From: Phorcus lineatus
Lineage: Eukaryota > Mollusca > Gastropoda > Trochida > Trochidae
NCBI GenBank assembly: GCA_921293015.1
Contig: OV121091.1
Span: forward strand, 25,962,839-26,026,838
Direction of reading: 5' to 3'
Length of the DNA: 64,000 nucleotides
Shown: positions 13,990 to 25,963 of the stretch, in pieces
Layout: the number at the start of each line of letters is the position of its first letter
How positions within the stretch are numbered: position 1 is the first letter of the stretch
Translations under genes and position numbers: made by a program
The notes under the pieces: generated by a model
What the model saw: only the letters and a program-made list of their open reading frames with translations
What the model was told of the DNA's origin: nothing
The model's database searches: none

Positions 13990-14479
13990 ATAGAACGTTT
14001 CTTTACAAGTTGACAGTTTTTGAGACATAAATTTCAATGTTATTCCCTTTTGAGGGTTACGTGTGCCATTCAAAACGTGTCTTGTTTATCCGTTGTTTCC
14101 GAACAGTTATCCCCGTCACGACTCGCCTGTAGTGACGGCCGACTTACGTTGAGCCGAGAATTAGGTCACGTTTATCAGTTCAAAATGTTGACAGTTTTCG
14201 TGTTTATGCTGAATAACAGATTTTTAGCTGAAACCAAATCTTTAAATGAAGTGAATTAAATGATTTTTGCTTTCAGTTGTAGTTTATTTTCATGTGTTTC
14301 TTTATCAATTGTAATGAACTACATTACACCAAAGCAGCGTACGTTTTCCGAAGTGAAGGGGCCGACATTCCAATCACCAGTGTAATGTATTAATCCGCGT
14401 TTTGGGTTTCTCTATAGGGAAGCTGAATTTTACTTTAATTTGACGATGTTTTCATTGTAAAAAACGTGGGTAATAAATA

Positions 14480-14626
14480 GGATACAAAACTCATTCCCCT
14501 TTCATATCAAGTTAATGTCCCTCGTGAAATAATTTTGTTTTGTCACTCGCCAAGGCTCATGACAAAGCAAAATTATTTCACTTGGGACATAAATTTAATA
14601 TGAAAGGGGAAGCTTGTTTGATATCC
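14480..14626. mobile_element. Foldback (MITE-like) element
   Basis: Two arms of about 60 bp are inverted copies with a few differences: the left reads ggatacaaaactcattcccc, the right ends ggggaagcttgtttgatatcc. The inner arms aataattttgttttgtc and gacaaagcaaaattatt pair around a 20-nt loop near 14545-14562. There is no coding capacity. Flanking AATAAATA/TATAATTATT may extend the symmetry. Best read as a non-autonomous foldback DNA transposon; the family is not identified. Confidence 0.65.
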
Positions 14627-14639
14627 TATAATTATTGTT

Positions 14640-16965
14640 TATAGCGTAACTGATGAAGCTATTATGTTTTTTCAATGACATTCTAAACTTGGTAAAATTC
14701 TAATGAAACAAAATCAAAAAGTTGAAATTGAAATATTTCATGGTAGTCAAGGACTTTTAGAGTGTTATTCTTCGATCATGACTTAAATGGAGTTTTTGTG
14801 ATAATGATGTTTTTGCCAGAATTAGACTGACGTTCAGTCTCTGAAATATTATCTCTCAAATAATTTTCTTCCAAAGTAGCCTTTGAGGAATTGCTTTTAC
14901 TTCAAATCTAGTATCTTTTTTAAGAGGCTATGTTGAGGTCAAATAGTATTACCTATAGTGTGGGTGCAAGACTAGGCCACTTTGTGCTCCTGGTGACATT
15001 CTTGGCCTGTTGACTCAGATGATCCAGTGAGTGTTTTAGAGTTAAAGTCCCTTCCGCCTGGGCCTGTTTACTATAGCATTACTCCCTCTAAAACAGATTG
15101 AGTATTTTGGGTCACATACCTCCGGACATAATCAGATTCACAACACTGGGTAATCAACTAGCATTGAAGATACTAGACATCACTGATGCGGATTACGACA
15201 GATTCGAGACTGATTTTGATAGGATTTGTCTGTCAACTGTGCATTACAAGTGAACTAGCTCGGCTTGAGATTATGGATGTTACTGTGACAAATTTGAGGT
15301 ATTTCCATTGAAAGGTCAGTCAGGTTATTTACTTTCATTGTCATCTGACGGATACATACTCCTTATATGGTGAAAAACAACAATGGTCTCGTTATGAATT
15401 TACACCAAATTAATGTAAACTGGGGCATTATTATATATTCTTCCCTTTGTCTTATCAGTTCTCTCAAACCAAGTAAGGGTGAAGTCATGCTTAATCCATC
15501 AAAATTACTTCACTTTTTTTTATAAAAATCATGGAAACATCTCTTTTTGAACGTACTAAGTAGGGTTCATTGGGGAAAAGTTTTGTTTAAACAAATAACA
15601 TCAAAATGAAGGAAATTTTGGTTGCAGTTGTTTTTGATGGTTTTCAAAAAAAACTTCAGAAGAATATTAGCTTTTGCATAATGAAAGCACTTAATAATAT
15701 TTAAACAAATTAATAATTATATATCATGCATTTGTCATATTAATTCAGCTTGACTAAGATACAACATTTGACTGCAAAGGCATAATTGTAATATGAAATC
15801 TTTATCTTGATTGTGAAGTGTTGGTCCTTTTGTACATTGACTGCAAACCATGATAATAATCTGTTAATCAGTTTATAATATAGTCTGTGTTCTTCATGCA
15901 CAAGTAGACCCGAGACTCGAGTAGACGTTGATATATTGTGTGATTGCATGGGATTGTTTTCTGTTTGACAAGATCTGACTTGTATCTTGTCAAACCTGTT
16001 AGCAAGATCCTGTTTGTGTGACTGATGAAATAACACATGTTTAAGGAGTATGTTGTTGGATGCAAATACGTCCGACTTTAAGAATGGTGTCAATATATAT
16101 TACCATTTCAAAAGGTAAGCAAGGACTTGAAAAATGAGTTCATTATTTTTTAATTTTTTAAACCCTTGAAAATTTAAAAAAAATTGATTACTACTCAGAA
16201 ATTTACGCATGTTAAATAAATTAGAATTTGATCAAATGTTATTTCTTACTTGCCCAAGTACAATTTGGCATCATCAGCATAATTGCCCTACATTAAAATA
16301 TTACCATTCTTGGCCAATCTTGGGCGCTGGTATTAAATTAGAAACCCCAGAGCTTTCTACATAAATAAGTGCAGGATTATTGACCCAAGAGGAACTATTG
16401 CGTTAGCAATAGTCTGTTGCGACCTACTATTGCAAAAGCAATATAAAAAAAACCACAAATTCCAAAATAATCAGTGTTAAAGGGCATAAAGTTTTAAAAA
16501 ATTTACCCAATTTCAAAGTCGGACCTAACTTATCATTGACATTGTCATTTCTAACAGGGATATCTCAAAGCATTTTGTCTACTCAAAAAAAGCAGTTGTT
16601 ATCGAATTTCACTTATAGATTCAAGTAGACAACTAAATTGACTTAACTATCAAATTCTATCGATACGAAAAAATTGTTATTAAGAATTGCTATTGATAAA
16701 GTGATGTCAACAAATCAACTATCCCGGTAAGTCAATAGTTTGATCTATTGTTCATTGCTAAAAGACACATCATTAATGATCCCAAGATGTGCCCTTAGAG
16801 GGTGAAGCCTACATCTGATATCTAAAGAGTCTGATTAAAATTGATCGGGTTCCGAGGAATACAAGTTTTTAAATATTGACTACTACCAGGTGCTTTTCTC
16901 TTCATAACGGTCTGAAAGCATCCTCCTTGCTTACACATTCTTACACCAGACAAAACCTAGTCATT
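14640..16965. other. Non-coding stretch, no gene recognised
   Basis: AT-rich sequence with only chance ORFs. The longest, on the minus strand at 15740-16093 (117 codons), has no recognisable motif and is not called. Near 16390-16450 ctattgcgttagcaatag and ctattgcaaaagcaata are short imperfect inverted pieces. Confidence 0.4.
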
Positions 16966-17120
16966 AGCGCAGTACCACCCATGGATCGCTAGTTCCTGCC
17001 GATGCTCACAGGTTTCACCGCAGTGCATAGGCATAATGGTGTTGCAGGCTTTCTTCCTAATACTAGCAGCCATAATTTAAGTGAAATACTCTTGAAAATG
17101 GCCTAAGCACTAACTCGCCC
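16966..17120 (+). mobile_element. SINE copy, 5'-truncated
   Basis: Starts agcgcagtaccacccatgg and includes gttcctgccgatgctcacagg, then ctttcttcctaatactagcag. The order and spacing match the copies near 23.5, 24.4 and 25.1 kb, but this copy is more diverged, and the terminal CTCAC run is reduced to actcgcccaacc. Confidence 0.65.
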
Positions 17121-18148
17121 AACCTTTAACAAATTTGAACCGTCTTCCACAGAAGTTGGTTTGGAGGGATAATTAAGCTGTGCTCTCTTTTGCAATTTAA
17201 TAACAATAAATGTTGTTTCTGTCTGAATGTTTATATATATGTAGTCATCTTAGTTTTTTATTGAAAAAGTGCCATTTTCAGTTAGGGTCGGGGTCAATTT
17301 CTACCTTGCAAGAAATTACCGGTACTTGGTTTTGATAAATGGCGGTATTTTAAACGTCTTATCTGGCAAAATTTTAAGAAGGACTTTACTAACTTTTCAG
17401 ACTGCATGGCTCGTAAGTCTTACGATAATTTATTCTCTCATTAATCATGGAACTTGTTTTGAAAATGACACTTCTTATATGTAACTCCTCAGGCTCCATT
17501 GTTCCCAATTACCAGAAATGAGATGAATCTTCATGAAATTACAATAATTATTATTGATTTGTATGTGAGAAGGACTCTAATTAGAAATAACGCAAGGGAC
17601 AGGCTATTGTATCTCTTGATATTTAATTAGCTGCTAATGGAGAAGGTGTTACGGTGATAATATCAAAAACAGTTTCCATGGCGATGAATAAAGTGATTAG
17701 TGTAATATGTCCGCGGACCTTGAGATGCGCTTCTAGTATTACAGTTTATGCAATGGTGGAGAGGAAAATTGTAAGTTGTGCTGTTAGTGTGGTCAACATT
17801 TCATTGGAGACATGTGGGATAAGATTCCGTTTGGACTTTATGGGTGATCGCTACTTCCTGTCTGATGTGAGATGTTTATGCTTTGTTTTGTTACCGTGAA
17901 AACCTTGGTTTTCTGCTGAATAAGATGTTAGAATATTTCTTGTCTTGTAACATAATATGTGCAAAATATGTTGATTAATGACGGCATGATATTATTTTGC
18001 TATCTTTTCAAGGTGAATATGGTGAAAACCAGTCATATGACTGGGTTTTTGTTTTCGATTTTATATTCTTATTATAGGAAGGAAACGTGCATTAACTTTT
18101 ATTGAAGAAACTTCATAGTATATTTACATTCTGCATTTGATTTTTCAG
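17121..18148. other. Upstream region or intron end of the PAQR gene
   Basis: No coding exon is supported. The last bases before 18149 form a pyrimidine tract and AG (ttgatttttcag), a good splice acceptor. The coding exon therefore most likely receives a spliced 5' UTR. Confidence 0.45.
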
Positions 18149-18151
18149 ACA

Positions 18152-19180
18152 ATGGATTACACAGTACATGAAGCCAAATTCCAGAAGACGGGACAGAGGT
18201 CGAGTCCAGGGTTGGGAGGTCCACTGTACCAAGTCGAACAAGTGCCCGAACATTTCCATGAGCTCTTCATCCTTAGAGGCTACCGCCATCCGAAAAGCTC
18301 AGCAAAGCAGTGTATTCTCAGCCTGTTTGATGCGACCAATGAGACACTCAACTTCTGGACTCATTTCCTCCCATCATGGTACTTCATGTACGTCCTCAAG
18401 GGCCTGGCCGAAACTCTCGACTTTAAACACAACAGCTACACATGGCCACTCCTCGCCTACATGTTTGCGTGTTGCATCTTTCCCCTGGCCAGTGCGGTCG
18501 CACACACCTTCAACACGATGTCAGATACTGCCCGCCACATCTGCTTCTTCCTTGATTACTCAGCGTTGAGCCTCTTCAGTTTTGGTGTTGCCCTCGCTTA
18601 CCGGGCATACGTCTTCCCATCAAGCCTCAGGGATACGTTATATGCTGACTACTACATATATGGTGCAGCTGTCAACGCCATCCTTTGCACTGTAGTATCA
18701 TGTCAGACTAGGTTCATGAAGCCTAGTGTTTTCCGCAAGTTTATTCGATTTGGCGCTTTTGCGTTGCCGTATGTTTATGACAATGTCCCTGTGTTTTTTC
18801 GGTTGTTGTTTTGTCAGCCTGAGGAGTGTCACCTGTCGGCCCATTATCTGTACATCCGACAGTTTGTATTTGCCTTTTTGGCAGCGTTCCTCTATTCTAC
18901 CCATCTACCTGAACGTCTGCACCCTGGAAAATTTGACATCATCGGCCACTCACATCAGCTCTTTCATGTCAGCTCCATCCTTGCTGCTTTTGACCAGTTG
19001 CAGGCCGTCCTACAAGACATGCAGGAAAGAAAGGCTCTCATCCAATCAAACTGGGAGTTTTCTTCACTGCAGGACAGCATCGGAGCCATGTCTGTGCTTC
19101 TCTTTCTAAACACATTTGTTATTCTCTTGTTTTCTCTCAGATTGGTGCGCAACAACAAGGAAATCAAGAAACAGTCCTAA
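18152..19180 (+). CDS. PAQR5: PAQR family membrane receptor (membrane progestin receptor gamma-like)
   Basis: A 342-residue protein in one exon. I chose the ATG at 18152 because a splice acceptor (ttttcag) ends at 18148, so an earlier in-frame TTG would be intronic. Known: PAQR proteins are seven-helix membrane proteins; the mPR subgroup responds to progestins at the plasma membrane. Seen: the family signature GYRHPKSSAKQCILSLF (43-59), NETLNFWTH (63-71), then S114 and H118 in SAVAH, D135 in FFLDYS, and H268 and H272 in HSHQLFH. These are the conserved Ser/Asp/His set thought to hold the zinc. Several hydrophobic helices follow residue 72, and the C-terminus is basic (RNNKEIKKQS). From memory, vertebrate PAQR5 has the same ILSLF, NETLN, AHTF, ARHIC and FLDY blocks. 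PAQR5, 6 or 9-type identity cannot be separated without a tree. Confidence 0.92.
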   Translation: MDYTVHEAKFQKTGQRSSPGLGGPLYQVEQVPEHFHELFILRGYRHPKSSAKQCILSLFDATNETLNFWTHFLPSWYFMYVLKGLAETLDFKHNSYTWPLLAYMFACCIFPLASAVAHTFNTMSDTARHICFFLDYSALSLFSFGVALAYRAYVFPSSLRDTLYADYYIYGAAVNAILCTVVSCQTRFMKPSVFRKFIRFGAFALPYVYDNVPVFFRLLFCQPEECHLSAHYLYIRQFVFAFLAAFLYSTHLPERLHPGKFDIIGHSHQLFHVSSILAAFDQLQAVLQDMQERKALIQSNWEFSSLQDSIGAMSVLLFLNTFVILLFSLRLVRNNKEIKKQS

Positions 19181-19183
19181 ACC

Positions 19184-22100
19184 TTCGCCTCTAGCTCAGC
19201 AACAGTCAGGATATGTCATTCTATAGCCTTGACTTATCACTTTCCCAACAGTTTCCGAACAGTCAGCAACTCTACTCCGAGACCAGCCAATAATGGTTCA
19301 CTACTCTTGGACAGGGCAGTTGATGAAAGGGGGATATGATTGCAGTCAGTGTAGTTTTGCATTACTTATGATCTCCCTTAGAAACTTCTTCGTAATGCAA
19401 TGATGCATTCATGCAAGCCAAGACGGCAGCAAGTCAAAAGGGCAACAAAAGTCAAAAGGGCTAGAGAAAATTAGAAAAGACAAAAAAGGACCACACGAAT
19501 AGTAAAAAAGTATGCAAGAAAGTCAAAATGGTACCAAACATAAACAATGATTATCCTATGTATTATTTGGATGTTTTGAGGAAAGCAATGTCAAAGATTG
19601 GTATGTGATAATTATCATTTCTTTGATAAATTGTAACCCATGTGCGCAAGGGTTGTGACTGTACATATCCCAAGGCAGTCTACTAACATCCAAATGCTAT
19701 CATACGTAACACAACTCCTGATATTTTTAGTTCAGTAATATGATAAAATAGTATTGTGTTGATTGAAATAAGAATCCTTCAAAAGGGATCTTTTTTATTT
19801 AGCTTAAAGTCCCAGAATACTGTTCTCGATCCTGCATCTTTTAAGGATTTGCCGCTTAAAAGTAATACCATATATTTCTTTACTTGTTGCATTAGTACTG
19901 AGGTGCCCTTATATACAGCAAAAGAAAGTCACATGTATCCATAGACGCCAGTCCCTCAATATAAGTATACATACTATCTATTTAACATATTTATATAAGC
20001 AATTTAGGACATGGTTAGTTTTAACTCTGTGACTGAAAATGGTTGAACTGGTAATTTTTAAGGGTTTATTTAACATTTAATGTAAAAATATATAACTTTT
20101 GGGCTGGTTACTTTTCAAACATATTTCATACACTATATGTATACTTATATCTGTATTAATTGTCTGATGCCACTCGATGTATCTCTTCTTATCTGGTTTA
20201 TGGTTGTACAACTTTTTAGTGCCTTTTGCTTGGAAAATGGTTTCCCTTGTCTTTGATGTAAATATGTCATATAAATATATTTTGATGACGTTTTTTGCTG
20301 TCACCAGCTTCTGTGATATGCCAGTTGATCATACAGTGTGTCTCTACATGATATTGATATTGTGCAAGGATGTCTGTATTTCATACTTTATTAAAGCAAT
20401 AATGTTACTTATTGCCGTGTTATTTATATGACTGCCTGGTCACATGACATTACTTGTTGACAAGGTCTGCCAAATTTTATCCAAAATATCATATCTCTGT
20501 AAAATATTTAGAACTTAGAACTTGTTTGAGAACTTGTTTAAGTTAACAGTTTATATTAGTTGAGAACCTGAGTTAGGTTTTGGTAAAGATTTAGCAATCA
20601 TGATTTGATTTTTACTGTAAGACAAATTTAGAATTATTGGTTGTTGAATTGAATATCTAATTTACATTTAGGATTTGTAGTTGAATACTTTTGAAAATTG
20701 TAACACTGTCAAAGATGGTGTTTTGCTTTTATTAATTATTTTACTTTGTTCTTAAAAAATGTGCAAAGAAATCAAGTTGATAGATATTTGTAGCAATTAT
20801 TTCCTATTTTTTCTAAAGTAATAATTTGCAATGTACTGTATTTTAAACGTGGTTGTCCCAAACAAACAGATCAAAATTTCAATATTTTTTTAGATAGTAT
20901 GTTTTCAGTTGCAGATATATTCTGTGAATTTGTTATCAATAAAAAAGACCATTTATTCTTCATCCTGTAATAATTAGTTACAAGATTCCATTTACCTTGA
21001 TAGGTTGTGATTACTCTTGAAATTTTATAATTTTTTTACACTTTATGACATATATTTTGTTAGATGGAGCTTAATTAGGAATAACATATCACTGACAAAA
21101 AAATATACAGAAAATTTACCTTCAGATTAATGAGATATTTTATTGTTATTTTTTTATAAACTTACAAAATATTCTGTTTATTTAGACATGGCCTGTAGGG
21201 ATTCTTTGTCCACTGTAGAGAACAGTAATATATGTATCATGTTTGGGTCAGTGGTTAGTTAGCAGCAGCCAGGAGGCTCCACTACAATGCATATTTGCAT
21301 TGATGTTCCATGCTTTCTCCCATGTATCTTCGTCCCTTTTATATATATGAAATTGAATAAAGCTTTATATTTTTTATCCTTGTTAAAATAAATTAAACAT
21401 TCTGATAAATTTATACTGATACACTGTATCCAAGGTCGATGATTTTATTACATCCCTTTGCTGACCATTTTCCAATCGGCTGTTAAGTCTTTGATATCAG
21501 ACATAGTAATCAAATGATTTCTTTCCTGACACATCCGCTTTATCAATAAACAGTAAAGGCGGCAGCAGATATCGACATAGAGTAAGTTATTATTTTATAT
21601 AGTCAAAGACACTCTTTTTTTTCAATATCTGATAAGTAACAGAGAGATAGCAGGACCATCAAAGGGAGGTAATAAAATCATCCCACTGAGCCTATTTTGA
21701 ATCCAGGGTACAAGAGGAGAATAATCAGAAAGTTTGGCCCTGGATTGTCGAGAATCTATATTTTGGTTTTATTAAGAAAATATAAGTTGCAAGAGTTATT
21801 TCCCATCAGTTTCACTGTAATGTGGAAGATGCAAAAAATTATGAATTCTCTTCACCTGAAAATAAGTGTTATTATCCAACATTAATTGAGATTGAATTTG
21901 AAATCCTTTTTTTTATGTTGAATATATTTAATATAAAATGATGACATTTCATTAGTGTAAATGATTAGCTTTCGCTCTTGGTTCTCCATTAATAAGCTTG
22001 ACCTGAGAGATATGGTCTCTTTCATAGGGGCTATATTTGAAGCTCTGTAGTTGTTCCAATGGCAATGCTATTATCAGGATTGATGGCCAGATTTTACTAC

Positions 22101-23010
22101 TTGGTATTTAATATATATTGAAAGCTTTCTTATTTTTGTTAAATATGCCTTATAGTGCTAAACAGTTACTTATCTTTTTATGTTAATTTCCTTGGATGAA
22201 TTATGTTTTTCTTTTTCTTTTTTTTTCAAATATTTATTTCGAGTTTATAAATTTGAGGTGTGGGCACACAATGACAAAGACATCATGTTTATGGTTATCT
22301 ATCAACATTTTCTATCAACTGTATCTCTCATGACAAAATTTAATGAGAAAAAAAAATACATTAAGTATTTGAATTACTTACAATAAATGCTTTGTTAGAA
22401 AACATCGTTTTATATTTTGATCATCTCCATTTCATATTTCTGAGACACTCTAATGACACTTATTTTGAGTGGAATGAAACATGACCAAACGCTGCTTGTG
22501 ATAGTCTACTTATGCATACTTTGTATGTATGTTTTTTCGGGGGATCTCATTTTGGTAGTATTTTTTCTCTGAAAATTAGTTGTTTTATATGTGAATGAGC
22601 TAATGATCTAAATATTTATATCGGCAGCATTTTGTATTTTCTGTGTGAAATTGAAGAATCAACACGTTTTGACAGCATGCCTACTTTTTATAGCCTGCTA
22701 TTTTATATGTTATGTACACTTTGTTATAGATGTAAATGTTGAGACTTTCATATACTGGACAAAAATAGTTAGGGACCTATATAAGATTGGTATTTATAGA
22801 TAATTATTTCATTTTTCATGGAAAAAATAAGATATCAATTTAATGAATTGAAATATCCTTATCTTATTTTGTCCAGTAGGTTATGGTAATTGGATGGTGT
22901 ACTGTTTATATCAAACTATGTACAATAATCCTGCTCCATCTGTTGTTATAAGCATTACCATGTACCATATGTAATGTGTATTATGATATGAATATTTAAA
23001 TAAATATTTA
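19184..23010 (+). other. 3' UTR and downstream region of the PAQR gene
   Basis: Extremely AT-rich, with many ATTTA-type motifs. Candidate poly(A) signals AATAAA lie at 20938-20943, 21356-21361 and 22999-23004. Which is used cannot be told. No other gene was seen, apart from the MITE at 22753-22878. Confidence 0.45.
22753..22878. mobile_element. Tc1/mariner-style MITE
   Basis: Terminal inverted repeats TACTGGACAAAA at the left and TTTTGTCCAGTA at the right bound a 126-bp AT-rich unit with no coding capacity. The terminal TA at each end fits the TA target duplication of Tc1/mariner elements. Family assignment rests only on the termini and size. Confidence 0.6.
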
Positions 23011-23515
23011 AATATAAAAGGTTGTGTTTTATAGTTTTCAGAATCGCTGTGTTATTTCCTTGTGGGAAAAAGAATTTAAATTACATTGTATACTATCATG
23101 CCCAAGGTGGCTTTACTTTCTAGTTCATTTGTTTGTTTGATAGTCTGATGTTGTATCTCATCATCTGCCAAGTGAAACCCCAAAACTAAGATGTAGTTCA
23201 TGAAACTTGTAATGTTGAACAATTAACAAATGACTTTCAGGATTATTAACCTTGTGGAAATGTTTTTGATCATCTACAGGGAAATGTATTTTAGAATGAT
23301 GTTTTCCTGGACACATCTCACAAACTGTAGGAATTACCTCATTGATGCTTGCTGAGTTGGACAACCACCATGTGTAGATTTGCCTTTTGGGGTGTTCAAA
23401 CTTTTTGGGAAACGAACAAAGTTAAAAACTGCTTGTTGTCCCAGTAGCAAAATGGAACTGGAGACATTGTATTCAGCAATACCTACATAGAGATTCTTCA
23501 AATTAAGTGGTCAGA

Positions 23516-23715
23516 TTTGGGTGAAATGCTACACTGAAATTCAGCGCCGTACCACCCATGGTTCGCTAGTTCCAGCCGATGCTCGCAGGTTTCACTGCAA
23601 TGTATAGCCACAATAGTGTTGCGGGCTTTCTCCCTGCCATAATACTAGCAGCCGCGATGTAAGTGAAATAATCTTGAAAGCGGCGTTAAACAACAACTCA
23701 CCTCACCTCACCTCA
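23516..23715 (+). mobile_element. SINE copy, 5'-truncated
   Basis: Contains gtaccacccatggttcgcta, ttccagccgatgctcgcagg, gttgcgggctttctccctgc, and the 3' end aagcggcgttaaacaacaac followed by four CTCAC-type units. This is the best-preserved 3' half in the window. The tRNA-like head is missing. Confidence 0.75.
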
Positions 23716-23999
23716 AATTAAGTGACAGCCTAGATTTGGTGATAAAGCAAACACCAGATAATTTGATGACCTATTTTCAAGGTCATCTAGAGACTTTAAT
23801 TGCTTTCCAAACACTTGTCAGCACCATTACAGCTGAACCCAGTGTCTCCAAATTTAATGACAAATTCATTGGGGATTTCTTCAGACACCAGTCAATTATC
23901 TAGACCTTTATCTTATATTCGAGGTCACTCCAATACCTTGACCAGTTTTTAAACTCATGTCAAACAGACTACATAGGGTGAAATACACAGACACCACTT

Positions 24000-24400
24000 T
24001 ATGAAATTTTCCTTCGTGGCATTTTTTTTTTTTTGGCATCGTCCATCCTAAATAGGGTACATGTCTTGTGAATAACTCCTCCCACAGTTTTTATTTTTTT
24101 AACTCTCGAACTCTTCCCTTTTGGGCGCATTGCTTTTGATTTTTTGGGAGTTATGACCCTTGAGTAAACTTTTCAATTTCCGAATGACACTATCTGTCTT
24201 GCGATACCAGCTCCTCAGTTTTTTTACCAATCTTTTTTAAACTTCCGGAGTTATGGTATTTGACTTAAAACATATGAATCAAGGTTATTTGGAACACCTT
24301 ACTTATCGATAACTAGTAAATTTTTAACCTTTGGTTCCTCCAAGGTTACAGGTAAAGGTCATGGTCACATATCAAATACAAGTTCTATTAACAATAATTC
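24000..24400. repeat. Degenerate repeated AT-rich sequence
   Basis: Phrases of the form 'aactcctcccacagtttttattttttt', 'gggagttatgaccctt' and 'cttccggagttatggta' recur with drift, suggesting an old tandem or dispersed repeat. No coding potential. Described by eye, and the borders are approximate. Confidence 0.35.
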
Positions 24401-24435
24401 TGCATACACTAGACATTCATTTGGAATGCTTCGTT

Positions 24436-24617
24436 AGGCCCATCAGCACAGTATCACCCATGGTTTGCTAGTTCCAGCCGATGCTCGCAGGTTTTACCGC
24501 AATGCATAGCCACAATGGTGTTGCGGGCTTTCTCCCTGCAATAATACTAGCAGCTGCGATATAAGTGAAATACTCTTGAAAGCCGTGTTAAACACCAACT
24601 CACCTCACATCACCTCG
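24436..24617 (+). mobile_element. SINE copy, 5'-truncated
   Basis: Begins cagcacagtatcacccatgg, continues gttccagccgatgctcgcagg and gttgcgggctttctccctgc, and ends aagccgtgttaaacaccaac with CTCAC repeats. Near-identical in layout to the copy ending at 23715. Confidence 0.75.
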
Positions 24618-24988
24618 TTAGGCCCAGAGGCCTAGAAAACTGAAACCTTGTGTACAGACTCCTTAGTTGATGGTGATTCTAATTTATGGATTTGGTGACC
24701 CTGTGACCCCTTACAAGGGCTTAAGAGGCCACACTCTACAAACTTTTATTCTCTCTTTTTTTTTTAAACAAAAAGGCCTAGAAAGCTATAAAAAATAGTA
24801 CAGACTCTTTAAGGTAATGGGAACTATTATTTATAGATTTTGGTGACCATTTGATCCTTGATAAGGGCCATTGTGGCCACAAACTTAACACCTATGTTTA
24901 TCATTTTCTACAGAAGTTAAGGCCCAGATAGGAGCAGCTTATGGGAAAATGATGTATAAAGTGCCACAGAGGACCCATCCTAAAAATA

Positions 24989-25283
24989 GGATAGCGCAGT
25001 GGTTTGGCTTGGATAAAGAGGAACAGGATTCAAATCGCTCTAGCCAATTTTGTCTGCAGTAGGGAACTGTTCTACATGAAGTAAGGTTTCGGGGCAATCC
25101 TTCACTGAATATCATCACAGTACCACCATTGGTTCGCTAGTTCCAGCCGATGCTCGCAGGCTTCATTGCAAGACATAGCCACAATAGTGTTGCAGGCTTT
25201 CTCCCTACAATAATTCTAGCAGCCTTGGTGTAAGTGAAATACACATGAAAGTGGTGTTTGACCCCAAGTAAACTCACCTAATT
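24989..25283 (+). mobile_element. Full-length tRNA-derived SINE
   Basis: The head has a pol III A box, TAGCGCAGTGG (24991-25001), and a B-box-like GGATTCAAATC (25026-25036), about the spacing of a tRNA promoter. The body then carries the same gtaccaccattggttcgcta and gttccagccgatgctcgcagg segments as the truncated copies. The 3' end is worn (aagtaaactcacc). This copy and the one at 30.7 kb define the complete family layout. Confidence 0.7.
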
Positions 25284-25499
25284 AAGTTATGTTTCCATTA
25301 AACCCTACAAAATAAAACATTATAGAGAGTTGAAAATCCAAAAAGGAACTACTTGTGATAAGTCAATATAAAAAGTCTGATAAACTTAATTTTCAAGTTC
25401 TACCTCAGTGACCATGGCTGGCAGAAGACGGAGTGAGCAACTATATCACCTTATATTATAGGCAGGAGAGAAGAAAGCAAACTGATTTTGGAGCTCCAT

Positions 25500-25963
25500 A
25501 TTTTATTTTCAATAACATTCAGCGATTCATGTTGATGATATGGTCATGTAAAAATGAGACAATTTGGAAAACATCCCTGAAATAAAATACATCTAAAAAA
25601 ACACAAATTACAGAAATATTCAATATAATCTAAAATATGTACAAATATGTTGTAGTAAAATGTTATCAGCAACATATAAACATATATTTGAAATTATACA
25701 TAACAATACATGTATAATATATTTTTTACAGACGATAGCAAAAATTTGTTTTAGATTATCAAAATCCTTAGTTCAAATGTCAAAAATTTTGTCAATAAAT
25801 TTTATTTAATTTAATGAATTTATATCAATAGAGGTTCATATTTTATAAAGTCAATTATACATGCATACATTTAGATTGACATCGGCACATTAAAAGATTA
25901 TGTTTGTCAGTGTGTTTGCAGTTAATCATTAGTGCATTTTCTATATACAGATAGATAATTAAT
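25500..25963 (-). other. CUBN: 3' UTR of cubilin
   Basis: Follows the TAG stop at 25966-25964. AT-rich with no exon. Minus-strand AATAAA signals (TTTATT on the plus strand) occur at 25801-25806 and 25502-25507; either could end the transcript. Confidence 0.45.

Noticed and set aside
15740..16093. 117-codon minus-strand ORF upstream of PAQR5
   Set aside because: No recognisable motif, AT-rich composition and low-complexity surroundings; expected by chance in this length of DNA.
18168..18569. 133-codon plus-strand ORF overlapping PAQR5
   Set aside because: Shadow frame of the PAQR5 coding exon; the family motifs are all in the other frame.
24989..25060. Possible tRNA gene with A and B boxes
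   Set aside because: No cloverleaf is evident and the sequence continues into the SINE body shared with the other copies; it is a SINE head.
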